Below, in pieces: positions 1 through 13,159 of a stretch of 64,000 nt of DNA. The position numbers were made by a program, and so were the translations under genes. Within the stretch, counting starts at the first letter, position 1; every line of letters starts with the position of its first letter. The stretch covers positions 6,749,001-6,813,000 of the forward strand of contig NC_135549.1 in NCBI RefSeq assembly GCF_964340395.1. Reading direction: 5' to 3'. The notes beneath the pieces are model-generated. The model was not told the origin of the DNA. It ran no database searches and saw only the letters and a program-made list of their open reading frames with translations. The stretch comes from Glandiceps talaboti (Eukaryota; Hemichordata; Enteropneusta; Spengelidae).

Positions 1-907
1 GTGGGCAACGTGAATTTCAAACTTGTTAGATTTAAACGAACCTGACAACAATGGATAGAAGTATATGTGGCTCCGATAGTCTGGATGAAGCGGAAAAATT
101 AAAGACCGATTCATAACATCTTATATTTGACGACTTATTACATTTACTCTTAACACATTTAATTACAAGAATGGGCGCCTTTTCATTTCGGAATATTTTA
201 CAACATTACCATACCATACATGTTATGGTATTTTACAGGACTTGTAATCCAATAACAAGAAGTTACAATTCAAACGATTTTTATCAAGCGAATTTAAAAA
301 TCGGCATTTAATTAAGGAAACGGGATAGAATCTCACAAGTGATTTCTTCACAGACCTGCAAAACATTTAAAATCGAATTTATACATGAATTATTCAGCTC
401 CTTCCGATTCAAACATAATACACGCTGGTATATATATATACACGTAAAACTATAATTTCCATACCCATCAAATACAGCATTGTTGAGTAATCTTTTTACA
501 ACAATCAGTTTTTTCGTACACTGTACGTACTGCTGTAGAACAATCTTCTTCATGGAATAAATGGACTCTAGGTAGACTTTAGGCAAGGAAAATGCCTACA
601 TTTTATGATCACTTGTACTTATCGTCTGGTCCCGAATTAAAAATAAAAGTTGAAAGATTTATCATTTGTAGTCGTCATTATGTGATGTGCAGTAGCCTGT
701 CGGAATCACACAATCCAGTGACTTAGACGGGCTAGGTATATGATAAACATAAACCCAAACCATTTACATATGTATCTGTCGTAGGGGGCGCTAGTCATTA
801 CTGAAAACCCCCCGACGGATTGGGTTATCTTGCAACTGTCTCAAGCTCAAAATTACCATAGGTGCGAGGGACAATTTCACTAACGTTTTTACACGATGCA
901 TAACACT

Positions 908-981
908 TAGTATATAGTATATAGTATATAGTATATACTATATAGTATATAGTATATAGTATATAGTATATAGTATATAGT
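908..981. repeat. (TATAGTA)n heptamer microsatellite with inverted centre
   Basis: Repeats of ATATAGT change orientation once near 935 (GTATATACTATATAG), so the array is partly palindromic and could form a cruciform. Confidence 0.85.
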
Positions 982-1540
982 GAAAAAAGAGAGAGAAAAT
1001 GAAAAATTCAAACATAGTCTTCTGACGATTCTCAGTGACAAGTTTGAAAAACATAAACTTCATGTCGGATCCAGCTATTAGCTTACGTGGAATACATTGC
1101 CAGTAATGCAGTATACAAATATATTTTCATTACATCACCGTCACTTAGATGTTCATACCATGTGAGATATGCATAGTTCTAGTCATGCTTGCATGGCGAG
1201 TGTGGGTCCGTGACTCGATTCTGACTTGTCACTCGAAAAAAAAAAACCCATACGCTACAGCCATACAAGTAGAGCTATGTCATTTCCAACCTTAACATAC
1301 AAACTAATGGTGTTTCGACACTATGCAAGTACAACTTGTACATCACGATCTTGCATCATGCTGTCATCTGGTAGGCCTAAATTGAAGACTTTAAACTCAT
1401 ATTCGTACACGCACGCTTTCCATATTAACTTGGAATTGTCCAGACTTTTTACTACGACCAGTTTATAGCCATCCTCTGTATTATTACATGTATGTGGTAC
1501 GTGAGATCAGTCAGTTGACATATCCGATCATATGTATTTG

Positions 1541-1541
1541 G

Positions 1542-1602
<61 letters not shown>
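1541..1602. repeat. (GTT)n microsatellite
   Basis: About 20 uninterrupted GTT triplets. Confidence 0.97.
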
Positions 1603-1603
<1 letters not shown>

Positions 1604-1807
1604 GCATGCATGTTTTTTTTTAGACGAAGCGTACCACCTCGACATTTAATCTGCAAATGTGTGTATCACTATTTGGAGGGCAGATATATATTTCGCAAGT
1701 AATTTGGTTTATTTTACATGGATAGTCCACACAAGGGCAGAATATTATATTTTGTAAGATTAAGATTTCAATAGAAGATAAAATATGCAAGCATACAGTG
1801 AATAAAA

Positions 1808-1863
1808 ACATACATACATACATACATACATACATACATACATACATACATACATACATACAT

Positions 1864-1910
<47 letters not shown>

Positions 1911-2011
1911 TACATACATACATACATACATACATACATACATACATACATACATACATACATACATACATACATACATACATACATACATACATACATA
2001 CATACATACAT
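1808..2011. repeat. (ACAT)n microsatellite interrupted by (CA)n
   Basis: ACAT tetramers over about 200 bp with a CA dinucleotide block at about 1880-1906. It keeps frames open on both strands (YVCM or IHTY repeats), which are not genes. Confidence 0.97.
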
Positions 2012-2712
2012 CTCTCTGTCTCTCTCTCTATCTCGGGCTGCGATGGAGGGGGTCCGAAAATGCATTTTAAAAGCGGACACACTCAAGTAATTCTACAGGA
2101 TCAAATCGGTGACATAAAATACCAACACACGGAGAAAGATAGTGATATTATAGAACTGTATTATTGAAACATAAAAAGGGGAAAACTCATGGTACATTTT
2201 TTTGATCTTTTGTCCTTGGAAAAAAAACATAATACATATATATATATAATATATAATATAATGATAACAATATATTGTTGTTGTTTTTAATGTCAACATT
2301 TATATAAATAAATAAATACCAATAAATAAGCCTATCACGTACTTAGTACTAACAGTCTATCTAATAAAAAATAAGAGCACTTCTGTGAAGGACTGTTAAA
2401 GTAAACACGATTTTTTTTTCAATTGAGAACGAACACCGCTAAACTTCTTAATCCTCATTCTGTATTTGATTCTTGTTTTATTGTTTGTCAGCCCGGGGAT
2501 AAAACGTCAATTTTTCAGTGAACCGAATAAATTACTTTTGTATTTCTTCTTGTTTGACTGGGTTACTGTAAACTCCGTCTTTCGTTCCACTTCAAATTCG
2601 ATCAATATTAATTAAGGAATTATAGTGACAAATTGAATGAGTGTGCTTGGTAGTTCGTAGGCACCATCGGCATGTCTCTTATTGTCAACTACTAGAGTGA
2701 ACAGTTGGTCTT

Positions 2713-3149
2713 TCAATGCTTGTGCTGTGCTGTCAGTTGTGTGTAACCCCAGTCGCTCGACATGTTGCAAGCTGGGAACTGATAATGAGGAGGACGGGTA
2801 AATGAAGAGGTGGTGACTGGTGAATGGAAGTGCAGCACTGCGGGAGGCATCAGAACAGGACCGCAAGTCGTGATTGGTAAATCTGGACGGCTGAGAGTAC
2901 GATGATGGGCATATGAAGTATCTGGTGACGTCATACTTGACGTCATCCGGGGTAATTTTGCCACAGGTGGGGCATCGCAGGGTTTCTTGATTGGTAAAAG
3001 CGTGGTTCCATCAGCTTTGATTGGTGACGAAGGCATGTTGCCACTGATCGTGCCCGACAAAGGCGACGACGTCACACTCGATGGATGTGTGAGTATGGTT
3101 GTGGCAGAACTTGAACTAGAGATATTGGATTCCATGTGTTTATCAACAT
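2713..3149 (-). CDS. PoxN: PoxN terminal coding exon (Ser/Thr/Pro-rich tail)
   Basis: The acceptor GCTCTCAG precedes ATGTTGATAAA, and the phase-1 junction codon becomes Asp (DVDKHMES). The frame stays open to TGA at 2715-2713. The tail is rich in Ser, Thr and Pro, with a His/aromatic C-terminal part (HYQFPAC, WGYTQL). I recognise no domain; a transactivation tail is inferred from composition and position. A TTTATT on the + strand near 2475 (AATAAA on the minus strand) is a candidate poly(A) signal. Confidence 0.78.
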
Positions 3150-4776
3150 CTGAGAGCAAAAAAAAAGAAGATAAAATGTATGTAATGTTAATGTCAATTG
3201 CATATGAATAATGACGGAAAAGAATTTTGATTTTTAAAGACGTATGCGGTGTTTGCATTGCGTATTCTGCGCATGATGCACTTTATAGCGACGAAGGCAA
3301 TAGTGGGACAAGTCGTTCTGCCGGTAAGGGCAGATACACTTTACATTTTGGACGAGTGGTACTACATATCGAGAGGGACATAGGACAGAACTTCAAACTT
3401 CAACGCTTTTTTGAAGTATTTAGTAGATTTGTGTGATATGAAGAGCAACTTGCATATTATCCGACCTAGAAAACATTTTGTCATAGCTGCAGTCAAAGCT
3501 CTGAATATAACTCAATGATGTGACGTGATTCGGATCAAAGCTTTAAGACTAAAACAAATAGAATAGATTCTTTATTGCATCCATTAAGAAAACTACAGTT
3601 CTTCATTGGATGTTCTGCAATAAGTGTTCGGTGCTTAAACAAACTAGTAATGACGTCATCTGAAACTTCAAGCTGAATGTGTCATAGCTTAAAATGGTTT
3701 TTATGTTATGAAATCAGCATTTACATTGCAAGACTGAAGAAGCAAACTTAAAGAAAAATTGTGGTTTGGTAGTTTAAGGAAATTTCTAACGTTTGAAGAT
3801 ATTTTTTCATACTGCATGGAAACATGGTTCTATCATACCTGAAGTTCAAGCCCAGTTTTTTGTACTGTAATCTCTAAAAATTACTAGTATTACGTTATTC
3901 TCGTTTAACTGTTTCGGACCATATGGTTTATAATGATGATCTCGTATGAGTATACGTCATCGTGCGATTTTAGATATGCTCTTTCCCTATATGGGTCTTC
4001 ATACGCCGTAATGTGGTTACTTTAGTACATTTAGTCTAACATTTTGTTTTCTTTTGTTTTGGTGATTATGTCACATCTGCACAACCTGGCCAGTCCTTTG
4101 ACACGTCATTACGTGTACAGAAATATTAAGAAAGATGCAATATTCTCACGGTGGTGTTTTTTTACACCATATGGCTGCACTGGTCATGACTTGGTTTTTA
4201 TCTATCTAGAAAAACCAACATTGGACAGTTGATAACTGATGAACAATTGGTTGATTTAGTATTTTGTACAGACATCGGCAGTAAATTAAAATACGGACAA
4301 TAGACAATGACAACACTTGTACAACGACAGATTGCTAAATGTAATCGCCTAAGGGTACTATAATATATATATGCATACAACTGTTGTCAACTTGACCGAT
4401 GTGGTAATCAGGGAACGTCCGTCCGTCGTTTTCATGTCGTTTTCGTCGTCGATGCACTGGTGGGAGTATTGGGGGACAGCCCCCAATTTTGTAGAAGGAC
4501 CTGTAGGCTATAACATTGTGCGTTATGCCAGAAAGAACTTTATATCAATGTAACTGTGTGGTGTTCTTGTTTTTCAAGTCAAGGCTCAGTGATTTAGTGA
4601 TTTATTGATTTATCTCTATCTTTATCTCTGCTGAACTTTAAAATGACTATCCCTGTCTCATCCATTCATTCATTCCATCCAAACACCATCACCGCCACCG
4701 CCACCCCACCCCACCCCACCCACCCCGATCTCTCTCTCTCTCTCTAGTCTCTCTCTCACTCACTCACACACACACA

Positions 4777-4870
<94 letters not shown>

Positions 4871-7800
4871 CTTTCTCTTTTGGCGACTTGTTGGTGTGTG
4901 GACAAAACGGTGAAGAAACGCCTTGTGTATAATTTTATTTGAATAATACGCCGATCATCGTAAACCAAAGGCCTCAGTATGACAACGTCCAAGGCGTAAC
5001 CTAGAAGTATGTTTGTATTTTCACTGTGTGAGCAGAAAAATATATTCTAGCTTGTGAGAATGTACGTCGATGTGCGATACTCAGTAATTTTTATATTGAG
5101 AATATTCACACGGTATATTCTTTGTAAATACCCAGTAAATAATATCTAGTAAACGATACACGTACTACAAAATGGCTCTCTGTCACTGTTTTGTCCATTC
5201 TCCTGCTTTCCTTTCTCAATTTGAACCTCATAAATTGATCAAGACTAGAATACAAGTTATCAGTTTGTTGTTTTGTCAAAGCGTTAATATCTAAAATAAT
5301 AATAATAACGATATAAATAATAATGCATTTAAAGTTGATCCGAGATAATCTTATAAAAATAAAATGTTCCTTTCCAACAAACGACAGTTCCATACATGTA
5401 ATACATTTGTTTCGCGAACGAAATACTTATTTGCCAGAGCCCAAAGTATATTGCATGTTAGAATTATATTAGGTAATTTGAATCTGAGTGTTTGTGAGTT
5501 TGGTTACATACAACAAGATTGTAGCGAATCTGGGTCGGAAGCACACTGCACTAACTCTGAACTGCGAGCTTGTTAACCAACGAATTACGTTATCTGTCAC
5601 GTGGCCAACGAGCAGTCTTCCGCTTGTGTTTAACGTGAAGCACTTGCACTAAACGAACAATGCATTGAGTCAATATTGGTAAGATTGTACAAATTGATTT
5701 GGAGTGTTGTTTATCTAGGCAATAGAGCAATGAGAAAACTAGTTATGAAACCTCATAATTACTGTCCATGTCCGACATCACGACACGCGCCACCTGCAGC
5801 TTTAGACGGTCGACAGTATCTCGCGGCAACAATCTCGCCTAGACTCCGAGATGGTGTTTGTATAGACATACCCATGAATCATACCGTCATAACGGAAGGA
5901 GTTTGCAAAGATAACATTTACGGACCGTATTGATGAATCTAACAGGCTAGCTAGGATTGCCATCAGCTATCGATCCACCTGCCAACTACTAGTAGTAGTA
6001 GATAGTCCGGTCCATTCCTTGCACCCCGGGGCTGTGCGATACTACTGCTTCTTTCATTCATTGCATCTACATGCTCTCAGATGGCTATTGTGTTGTATCA
6101 ACTCATTTGCATTGATCGAAATTCATTGCCGTTTTTAGGGGCTTTTCATGTTTATTTATTGTATAATTCATCAAGGACTGGTGGTTAATTCTAATTTTAA
6201 AAGAAAAAAAAACTACAATCGTCACCCATCTATAGTCCTAATGATATAACCCAATGAATCAATAAATATTATATATTTCCGTTAAGGGACCACAATCCAA
6301 TGAATTTTGATTAATTTTCTGTATACGATCCAATTGTTTGGGTTAACACGTCAGTGTCAAAAAAAACTCAGTGAAGCGTTTACAAGCTAAAGCTGTATCG
6401 GTGAACTTGTGTCAACATGTGTATCTTTGTGTACGTGAAACTCCAATCGGCTTCTATAAGCTAGTCTTTCAGATATACATCAGGTGCAGTCTGTTGAAAC
6501 CTTTATGTGCAACCCTTGTGATCATAATACGTTACAAATTGACTTATTAAAGATAGACTTGACTGCAGTGCTTACAGTTTAAACATAGAAATATATCATT
6601 GGAGATTTTTTTCAAACGAACTTGAGCCATTAAAAGTGACAGGGGTGAATTGACATAAATTTCCCATTTATTTCATCACTCTCAAATGAAAATTGTCTTT
6701 AGAACTTGAATATTAATTGAATTCGCATAATTATATTACACGAATCAGTACCAGCACAATGCTATCATGATCAAACTTGATTCTAGGTCTGAAACCGAGC
6801 TTTACGCATTGGCCATTTCCAAGCAGTTACTCATAAGTAGTGACGTCATATGCAGTGACGTCATACGAAGACAGGTGATTCTCTTTAGGAATTCTACTCG
6901 ACTCCTCTATCATATCAGAGTAGACCAATATTGATCGCTACAGCGAATAATGTCAGCCTTTCGTAAATCGCCAGTCAAGCATTATAACCCAAGGCTTGTT
7001 CTCACCTTTGGTAGTAATGTCATGCCAATCTTGTTCGCCAGAGGGCCGTTTCCTTTTCAGACAGTCACTTGGAGTTCGTCTGTCTTCAATATGGCCATTA
7101 GTAGACATCGGTGAGGAAGAAGTGAGAGGAAACACGTGGGATAGTGTCATCGCATTGGAGGCTGACAGAGTGGTTGCCATGGGATTGCCGGACGATGCAG
7201 CCTGTTGGTTTAGGATGTCTTCGATGGAATGAGACCGGTTGACGTTCAGCCGTGGCATGGTTAGGATAGACTCAGCTGGTTTCTGTGGAGTAGGTGCTGG
7301 TAGATTGGGTACTGGTAGCTGATTATGGATTAAGTCCTGAAATGAAAGATATAAGTCATCTAATGAGTTTAAGCTCACTCCATACTTAGACACAACTAAT
7401 GAAAACACCGTTTAAACGACATACTTGTATACGCTATTACGGGCCATCGATTTTCTACGTTCTTGCATGAATTACCACAGTATATAAAATAATAGAAATG
7501 TCGAATTTAACGATGTGTTGTTCAGGGATGTGGGCATAGTTTGTAGTTTTATAGTCATATTCAAAGAAGAACATTCGGTATCAATAACTGAAAACGTTAT
7601 AAATCATTTGCATACATTTTCGTGACAATTCTGAATATATTTAACACTGACATTTTGGGTAAAAAATAAATATTGTATTATGCCTAATACGGTTATTGAA
7701 AACCACACAACAAAATTACAATTTGAAAAGTGTAAACCATCAATATAATAAATAAAACATCCCATGCAGGCCCTGATTTTGTGTAAACGAAATATTCAGT

Positions 7801-8536
7801 GAACAGACTGATTGAAATTTCAATAGTTTTTTTTAGCACTTTCCGTTTTTTAAATAATTTATCAAGATTAAAGTAAATATTGCTTACACTGTCTGCTATG
7901 TTACTGGCACTGTTTCGTAATATACGGTTGATAGAACTGACGCTAGGGATAGTATTTTCGTCACATACACGGTCCTGAAGCAATTTGTCCCGGATTTCCC
8001 AAGCAAAGATAGACGGGTTGTCTTGTTTATACTGCAAAATCTTCTTAACTACCAATGGTGTAGCTACCTAGAATCGAGCAAAATATGACATTTCTATAAT
8101 ACATACAACACCGTCTGTAATGAAGTGTTTTAAAGGGAGAGGAAAGAATAAATGTTTCTGTGACCGAATTATTTCCCCCCGAGGACGAAATAATAGCTCG
8201 TACGTTGGGGTTGAATCCTTAAACAGAGACAAAAAATGAGCGAAGGGAGCTGATTTGTTGATGCGGTTCTAGAAATAAAACGTGCATATAGTCACGTACC
8301 TTTGGTTTGCTTCCACCAATATTCCCTGGACGGATAGATCCTGTCTCGTAATAACGGGTGAGGATTTTACTGACGCATCCATGGGAGACGAGAAGTTGAC
8401 GGGAGATATCGCAGGGTCGTACTCCAAGATGTGCCAATTCGACGATACGAGCTCGAACAAAGTCGGGCAATGGACGACCGTTGACGAACACGCCTCCGAG
8501 CTGATTCACACCGGCTTGGCCTATCCACATTGTCAT
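2713..8536 (-). CDS. PoxN: Pox neuro-type paired-box transcription factor (four coding exons)
   Basis: DNA-binding developmental regulator of the Pax family. Coding exons are 8536-8300, 8067-7888, 7336-7006 and 3149-2713. Every junction is GT-AG and phases match (0, 0, 1), giving about 394 residues. Residues about 6-135 form a paired domain: it begins [20 protein letters not shown], carries the helix-turn-helix stretch [20 protein letters not shown], and its C-terminal half contains [10 protein letters not shown] and [12 protein letters not shown]. The GQAGVNQ start, RQLLVSHG (not RQLRVSHG) and TGSIRPG are PoxN-like rather than Pax2/5/8, Pax6 or Pax1/9. An octapeptide-like HSIEDILN lies near residues 175-182 and a basic KRKRP near 233-237. 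No homeodomain follows, as known for PoxN. The tail is Ser/Thr/Pro-rich, as in transactivation regions. The start ATG at 8536 gives MTMWIGQAG, but an acceptor at 8522-8521 with a good pyrimidine tract could instead replace these first residues from an upstream exon. PoxN specifies chemosensory and external sense organ neurons in flies; a sensory or neural role here is inference. Confidence 0.92.
2926..2945. promoter_or_regulatory. two palindromic CRE motifs inside the PoxN last exon
   Basis: Perfect TGACGTCA octamers lie at 2926-2933 and 2938-2945. They also encode MTSSMTS of the PoxN tail, so the repeat may simply reflect coding. CREB/ATF binding is only a motif-based possibility. Confidence 0.3.
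4728..4866. repeat. (CT)n microsatellite
   Basis: An almost pure CT run with a short CA insert near 4763-4778. A (CCACC)-rich stretch just before (4690-4726) makes a long pyrimidine-rich tract. Confidence 0.97.
6841..6863. promoter_or_regulatory. paired CRE (TGACGTCA) sites in PoxN intron
   Basis: Two perfect palindromic TGACGTCA octamers lie at 6841-6848 and 6856-6863, in the intron between the octapeptide exon and the last exon. They are 15 bp apart start to start, so about one and a half helical turns. CREB/ATF-family binding is inferred from the motif. Confidence 0.4.
7006..7336 (-). CDS. PoxN: PoxN coding exon: octapeptide region
   Basis: The acceptor TTTCAG is followed by GACTTAATCC and the donor is AAAG|GTGAGA, phase 1. 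It encodes a Pro-rich stretch ([14 protein letters not shown]), the octapeptide-like HSIEDILN, then a Ser/Thr-rich linker and [16 protein letters not shown]. In other Pax proteins the octapeptide recruits Groucho-type corepressors. The reading frame joins cleanly to both neighbouring exons. Confidence 0.85.
7888..8067 (-). CDS. PoxN: PoxN coding exon: C-terminal half of the paired domain
   Basis: The acceptor TTCTAG precedes GTAGCTACACC (VATPLVVKK) and the donor is AGT|GTAAGC. The exon is 180 nt, phase 0 at both ends. It encodes the RED subdomain with [18 protein letters not shown] and SSINRILRN, followed by a short linker SASNIADS. Confidence 0.92.
8300..8536 (-). CDS. PoxN: PoxN coding exon: N-terminal half of the paired domain
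   Basis: Encodes the PAI subdomain, from [10 protein letters not shown] through the helix-turn-helix to GGSKPK. The donor is AAG|GTACGT (GT at 8299-8298), phase 0. A pyrimidine-rich tract followed by ATAG at 8522-8521 is a possible acceptor. If it is used, the exon begins at 8520 in phase 1 and the initiator lies elsewhere. A second possible acceptor near 8562, preceded by a branch-point-like ACTAAT, would keep the ATG at 8536. Confidence 0.9.
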
Positions 8537-11500
8537 CGTCAAACAAAACAAAAGAAAAACTATTATTAGTTGATGTCAAAAAAGACTTCTAGGTGAGAAA
8601 AAAAGCTAAAATTATCCGAGCTCTGTAGTTTGAAGTAATACTTGTAATGTGTTAAGTCAGGCAGCTGCCAGTGTAACAAAGCGGGATTCAAGTGTTGCTG
8701 CGGTTTCTTGCACCGTTACCGTAACATTTGATCATGGTTGCGTGTAAAACATTACAGTAGAGACGTAGCGTGCTGAATGCTAATAACACATCAAAATTGC
8801 CAATCTTTTGTCAAGATTGTCTTTGTTTAATGCACTTACTATTTGTTTTGTTCAAAGTTGTCTAAGATCGAACGATATTGTGTCCCGTCAATTATTCACC
8901 AAACGTCGAGCCTCAAATCTTTCAATTTTGTCGGCGGTTCTTATCAGATGGTGTTTGGTGCTTGATATTCCAATCGAAGTATGATACCAATCTTACAATG
9001 TGTGAGAGAACACAGACATCACCCGCTAGCTATAATCACCCAACAAAAATTCACTAATTTAACTTTTTACCCCAAATTTTGTAATTTTCTAATATTGCTA
9101 GAACTCTGGAGTCGGGCGTTGCATTAACCAACCAATCCCCTTCACAATAGCCTAAGGCGAAAGCTGCGTAGTTGAAAAGTCTGTCGCAAGAACGCATACT
9201 TCGAGTAGGGTTAAGGTAGTTATCTTAGCGGCATACAACCCTTCTTTGATACTTGCTATTTAGATTGATTAGTCCATTTCATGTAGATCATTAAATCAGT
9301 CCCCTTAAAGAATACACGTCAACATTATCCTCTGGCCATCTGTATGTCCAAAACTGTTGCAAAATTTTACCCCGCGAAAACAAATTTGAGAACAATTTGT
9401 TGAAGTGCATATTTTTGACGACTGTTTAAACTTGCCGTTTGTATTTTTTGAAATGTCATTATTTTAAAGTGAAAATTTGTGTTCTTAAACTCCTTCATAT
9501 ATTCACTGTTGTCAATTTCATGAAATGTTATTTTCTCGACCAATTGCCTAGTTTTCAATCATATACATGTATTAGTTCGAAATACACGACAGCTAGTAAC
9601 CCAAGCCAGTTCTGTCAACCTCATACTTGGTGTCACAGTTTATCGCTTACTAGGGTTAGGGACTTGACATGGATGGGTGCACAAAGAGTATGCAATAATG
9701 TGCCACAAGTAACGGAGCGTTGCATTTTTCACACATCGGTTAAGAGATTCCACTTTACTCGTTGTGATTTACTCAGAACCGATATGAAATTACACCATTG
9801 AGAGGATAAATAATGACAATAGGACAAAGTTTACTTAAACAACTTTTCCATGGCAACCCCATTCAAATTTGAAAATAATCGGAGAGGACATTTCCCACTT
9901 CTGAAAAGTAACCTTGGTTTCCCTACATGGTCGCAAAGATATTTCGCATTTTAAAAAGCGCGATTTAAACAAAAATAACACTCCCGTGCATCTATGCCTA
10001 TACTACAGTAATAAGGTATTTATAGACAGCACTGCCAAATTGACGTGTTAATCATTTAGTTGATGTTCTTATAATATCTTTGATTCCCACTAGTAGCCAG
10101 TTTTTGCAGAAAGACAGAGTTCTCTCAACTGCAACCATATAACTACCGCCCTCATAAGTTCATTCTCTCATAATATAGACCTCATACCTGTATGCGGCAT
10201 ACTGGATGCTATTCTCTGGGTATCCAATATATTCAACTGTTGAGAAAAAGACAATCAAATATTAAAATTGTGCATCTCATCACAAGTAAACGATTTGGTA
10301 ATTTTTGATAATCCTGTTAAGAATAAAGTGATGCAGCTAATGTTGTTCATTCTATGCACACTGAGAGCGAGTGTTGAGAGAGTAAACGCCCAAGCTTGGT
10401 TAACGTGTTGTTACTAATTCACAATAAATTATGTTGCTCGTCACAAGTAAGTAAAAGTTGTCATGAATTATATCATTCTGTCGTGATTTTGAAACCACAA
10501 TCCACCGGTCTATGTTCTTAGCCTAAAACTGAAAATAAAATTTCCTGATTTCAGTAACGATTTTTATCATGATATAGGTTGTCATGGAATAAGATACACA
10601 AGTTATTGATATGCAAAACAAACATATGAATTTGATAGCGCCAATATGTCAGTTATTCTATAAATCGGAACTGTCAGCGATGGTTTCTTTGTCTGTCTGC
10701 TTTTTTTTCGTCCGGTTACCCTAGCGATGTCATAGACTACAGGAGGAAATCTTTATATGGTCAGTCGAGCTTCAAAACTGCGTAAAAAAACTAACAAGTT
10801 AGCATCAATGCCATGGGCTTCTTTATGTTTTTTCCTGAACGGTGGAAATCTGCAGCTGCATTTCTTAGTTGATGAGACGGCGATTTCCTCCCGATGGAGA
10901 CACACAGTTCAAGCTGATATTAATGAAATACCTTGCATGTATTGTAATAGGAACAGAAGACAGAACGAAAGTGTCTTCTATGACTGGACATTTTGCAAAA
11001 TTACAAATAGCAAAATTTCAATCTTAATTGATTCATCGAGTGACTGTATTATCCGCGTTGCCATCGGGCTGTGAGTGGAAGGCGATAATATTAGATTTGC
11101 CTAGCTTAACCACGCAAACAATTTCAACCGTGGAAGACTCGGATTGTGTGCCCATCAGACGTCAACTTTAGCAGACCTTAACAAATTGTTACAAATTGAC
11201 TCCGCAATTATACTGCAAGTATTTGTACAACCGAGTTCATTTATTTGATAGTTATGTCCATACTCAAAATAACACAGTCTAACGTTTGGTTTTTGCAATT
11301 GTAAGTTTTTAAAACTAGCTTATATTCTTTCTGACGATAAAGAGTTTTTATTGGTCGGTCGGTTTGTGGTTTCTTCCCCACTTCGTTTTGTTTTGTTTTG
11401 TTATGTTATGTTTTGTTTTGTGTGTTTTTTTTGGTTTTTTTTTGGGGGGGGCGGCGTTTGGTTATTGATTTGTTTCAGAAACCAGTCCTTCTTTCCAATA

Positions 11501-13159
11501 TTATCTAAAGACAAGACAATTGCTTAGTTAAGATAATTGCCCAATAGTTTTGCTTTCGCGATGCCTGTTAAAAGCAATCGTAGTCAAACGATCATGGATC
11601 ATCATGTACTTGCATATTAGCATATAGCAAACCAAAGTTGAGCCCATTGTTTCAACCACAGACCTAATGGGTCTTTTCAGTTAAGAAATTGCAGTGTGTC
11701 TGTAGCTCGGCCAGTTATCAGTTTATCTACTCTTAATTATCATAATGGCACGTGTTAAGGTGGTAGCTATTTCTGCCTCTATTCACAAAGATGAAGACTA
11801 GAAAAGACCGTTTGAAAACATAGAATACTTATTATTCTCTTCATTATTCATTGAGATTTTTGTGAATAAAACGAAGTTAAAGGGAGTCCATTGAGACGAA
11901 AACCACAAACGACATGATCACTGATACAGTGATGATGGCAATGCACAAGCAATGATATGCAGATACTGATACTGATGATGATGATGATCTTGTTGTTGTT
12001 GTTTTTATTTTGAGAGAAAAAGTACAAATGTAGCCACATGCTAGTTATGCCAATCGGAATAATAAACACTAGATATACAATATGAATCACAATAGTAAAG
12101 AGCCACTTTCAAAGAAAATTAAGAAAGATTAGATAACAAAGTCGTGGGATCTCTGTGAAAGGAGACGATACTCCGTTTAACTGTAGCTAATTACGGCCAG
12201 TCTCCCATCATATATGCCGTAAGTGGTCCATTGGTCGAATTTGCAGTCATGCCGCCAACCCTTGGACTGATTGAAAGAATACGTTACAATCAAGACAATT
12301 AGCGGCAGACGATTTTGGACAACAGACAACAATGACGTGAAGGCGACAGGGACCGCTAGTTCTTTAATGAAACTGAACAATTCAAATCACACTATCTTAT
12401 TAATTTGCATGAATTAAAACATATGCAACATACTGGTGTGTGAGAGAGAAGAATTAACACGTTTCAGTCATAAAATCTTAATAAATTCAATTTCACCGAA
12501 GGCATTTTGACAAATGATTCATTTGTCTATTCTAATTTTTACAGATCTTCTCTGGAAATCTGTTTATTGATTTTGGAAGTTAACAAGTCAAAAACTGGAA
12601 GGAAAAATAGATATGAAGATATTTGATTGTTTTACATGTAAACTTTCTGTCATGCTCCATTCACAGAGATTGGTATCGATGCGGTGTCAATTTCTCTTAT
12701 GAATAAATAATATGATGTTGCGATCGTTGGATACACGTGAAAAGTATGTGTATACTTTATAGTTTCCAATCGATGCTTTTATTTTGGTACACTTTCTGCT
12801 TCATCGTTCGTAATTTTAAAAAATCAATCAAGCTTTGCAGCGGTCAGCGATTGTCATATTTGGAGGTGGTATCACCAATATGAGGCATCGGACACCGCGA
12901 TGGCATCTCGCAGCGGCGTTGACAAGTTCGAGCTCCGGGAAGAATAAATGAGAGATGAGGAACAAGTACAAGTGCAACTAGAATTTGTTGACTTTAGAAC
13001 TTATGAAAGTAAATGTGTATTTAAAAAAAGAGTCGTCCTCAAGTATTCGGATACACGGGATGTGGAAATACAAATCCTGATGTATTAATTCAAATGTAGA
13101 AATACAAATATCTTAATAAATGTTCGATGAGAACAAGTTGTTTCGAAGTCAACACTTAC
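8537..13159 (-). other. upstream region or first intron of PoxN
   Basis: 4.6 kb with no confident exon. Contains the X-box-like motif at 9844. Open frames here (for example 9439-9801 and 10757-11074 on +) have no recognisable domain. Confidence 0.5.
9844..9857 (+). promoter_or_regulatory. X-box-like (RFX) motif in PoxN upstream intron
   Basis: TTTTCCATGGCAAC differs at one position from the RFX X-box GTTNCCATGGNAAC. RFX factors drive ciliary genes in sensory neurons, so the site is of note beside a PoxN gene. Occupancy is unknown. Confidence 0.3.

Larger units (their letters stand above)
1..2470. other. no gene recognised; AT-rich DNA with microsatellites
   Basis: Downstream of the PoxN 3' end. 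Apart from the simple repeats listed, I see only short open frames without recognisable motifs. Confidence 0.6.
3150..7005 (-). other. PoxN intron before the last exon
   Basis: A 3.86-kb intron holding the (CT)n tract and the paired CRE sites at 6841-6863. Frames such as 5676-5933 show no known motif. A further small PoxN exon cannot be ruled out, but phase 1 to phase 1 joins directly. Confidence 0.6.

Noticed and set aside
1620-2086. Open frames of 90-127 codons on both strands (YVCM and IHTY repeats)
   Set aside because: They are read through the (ACAT)n/(CA)n microsatellite and have no independent coding content.
4756-4992. Frame with an Arg-Glu repeat (RERERE)
   Set aside because: Produced by the (CT)n tract; not a gene.
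8282-8569. Plus-strand 95-codon frame opposite the PoxN paired exon
   Set aside because: Antisense shadow of the paired-domain exon.
12838-12960. RE1/NRSF element near GGAGGTGGTATCACC upstream of PoxN
   Set aside because: Only partial matches to the 21-bp consensus on either strand.
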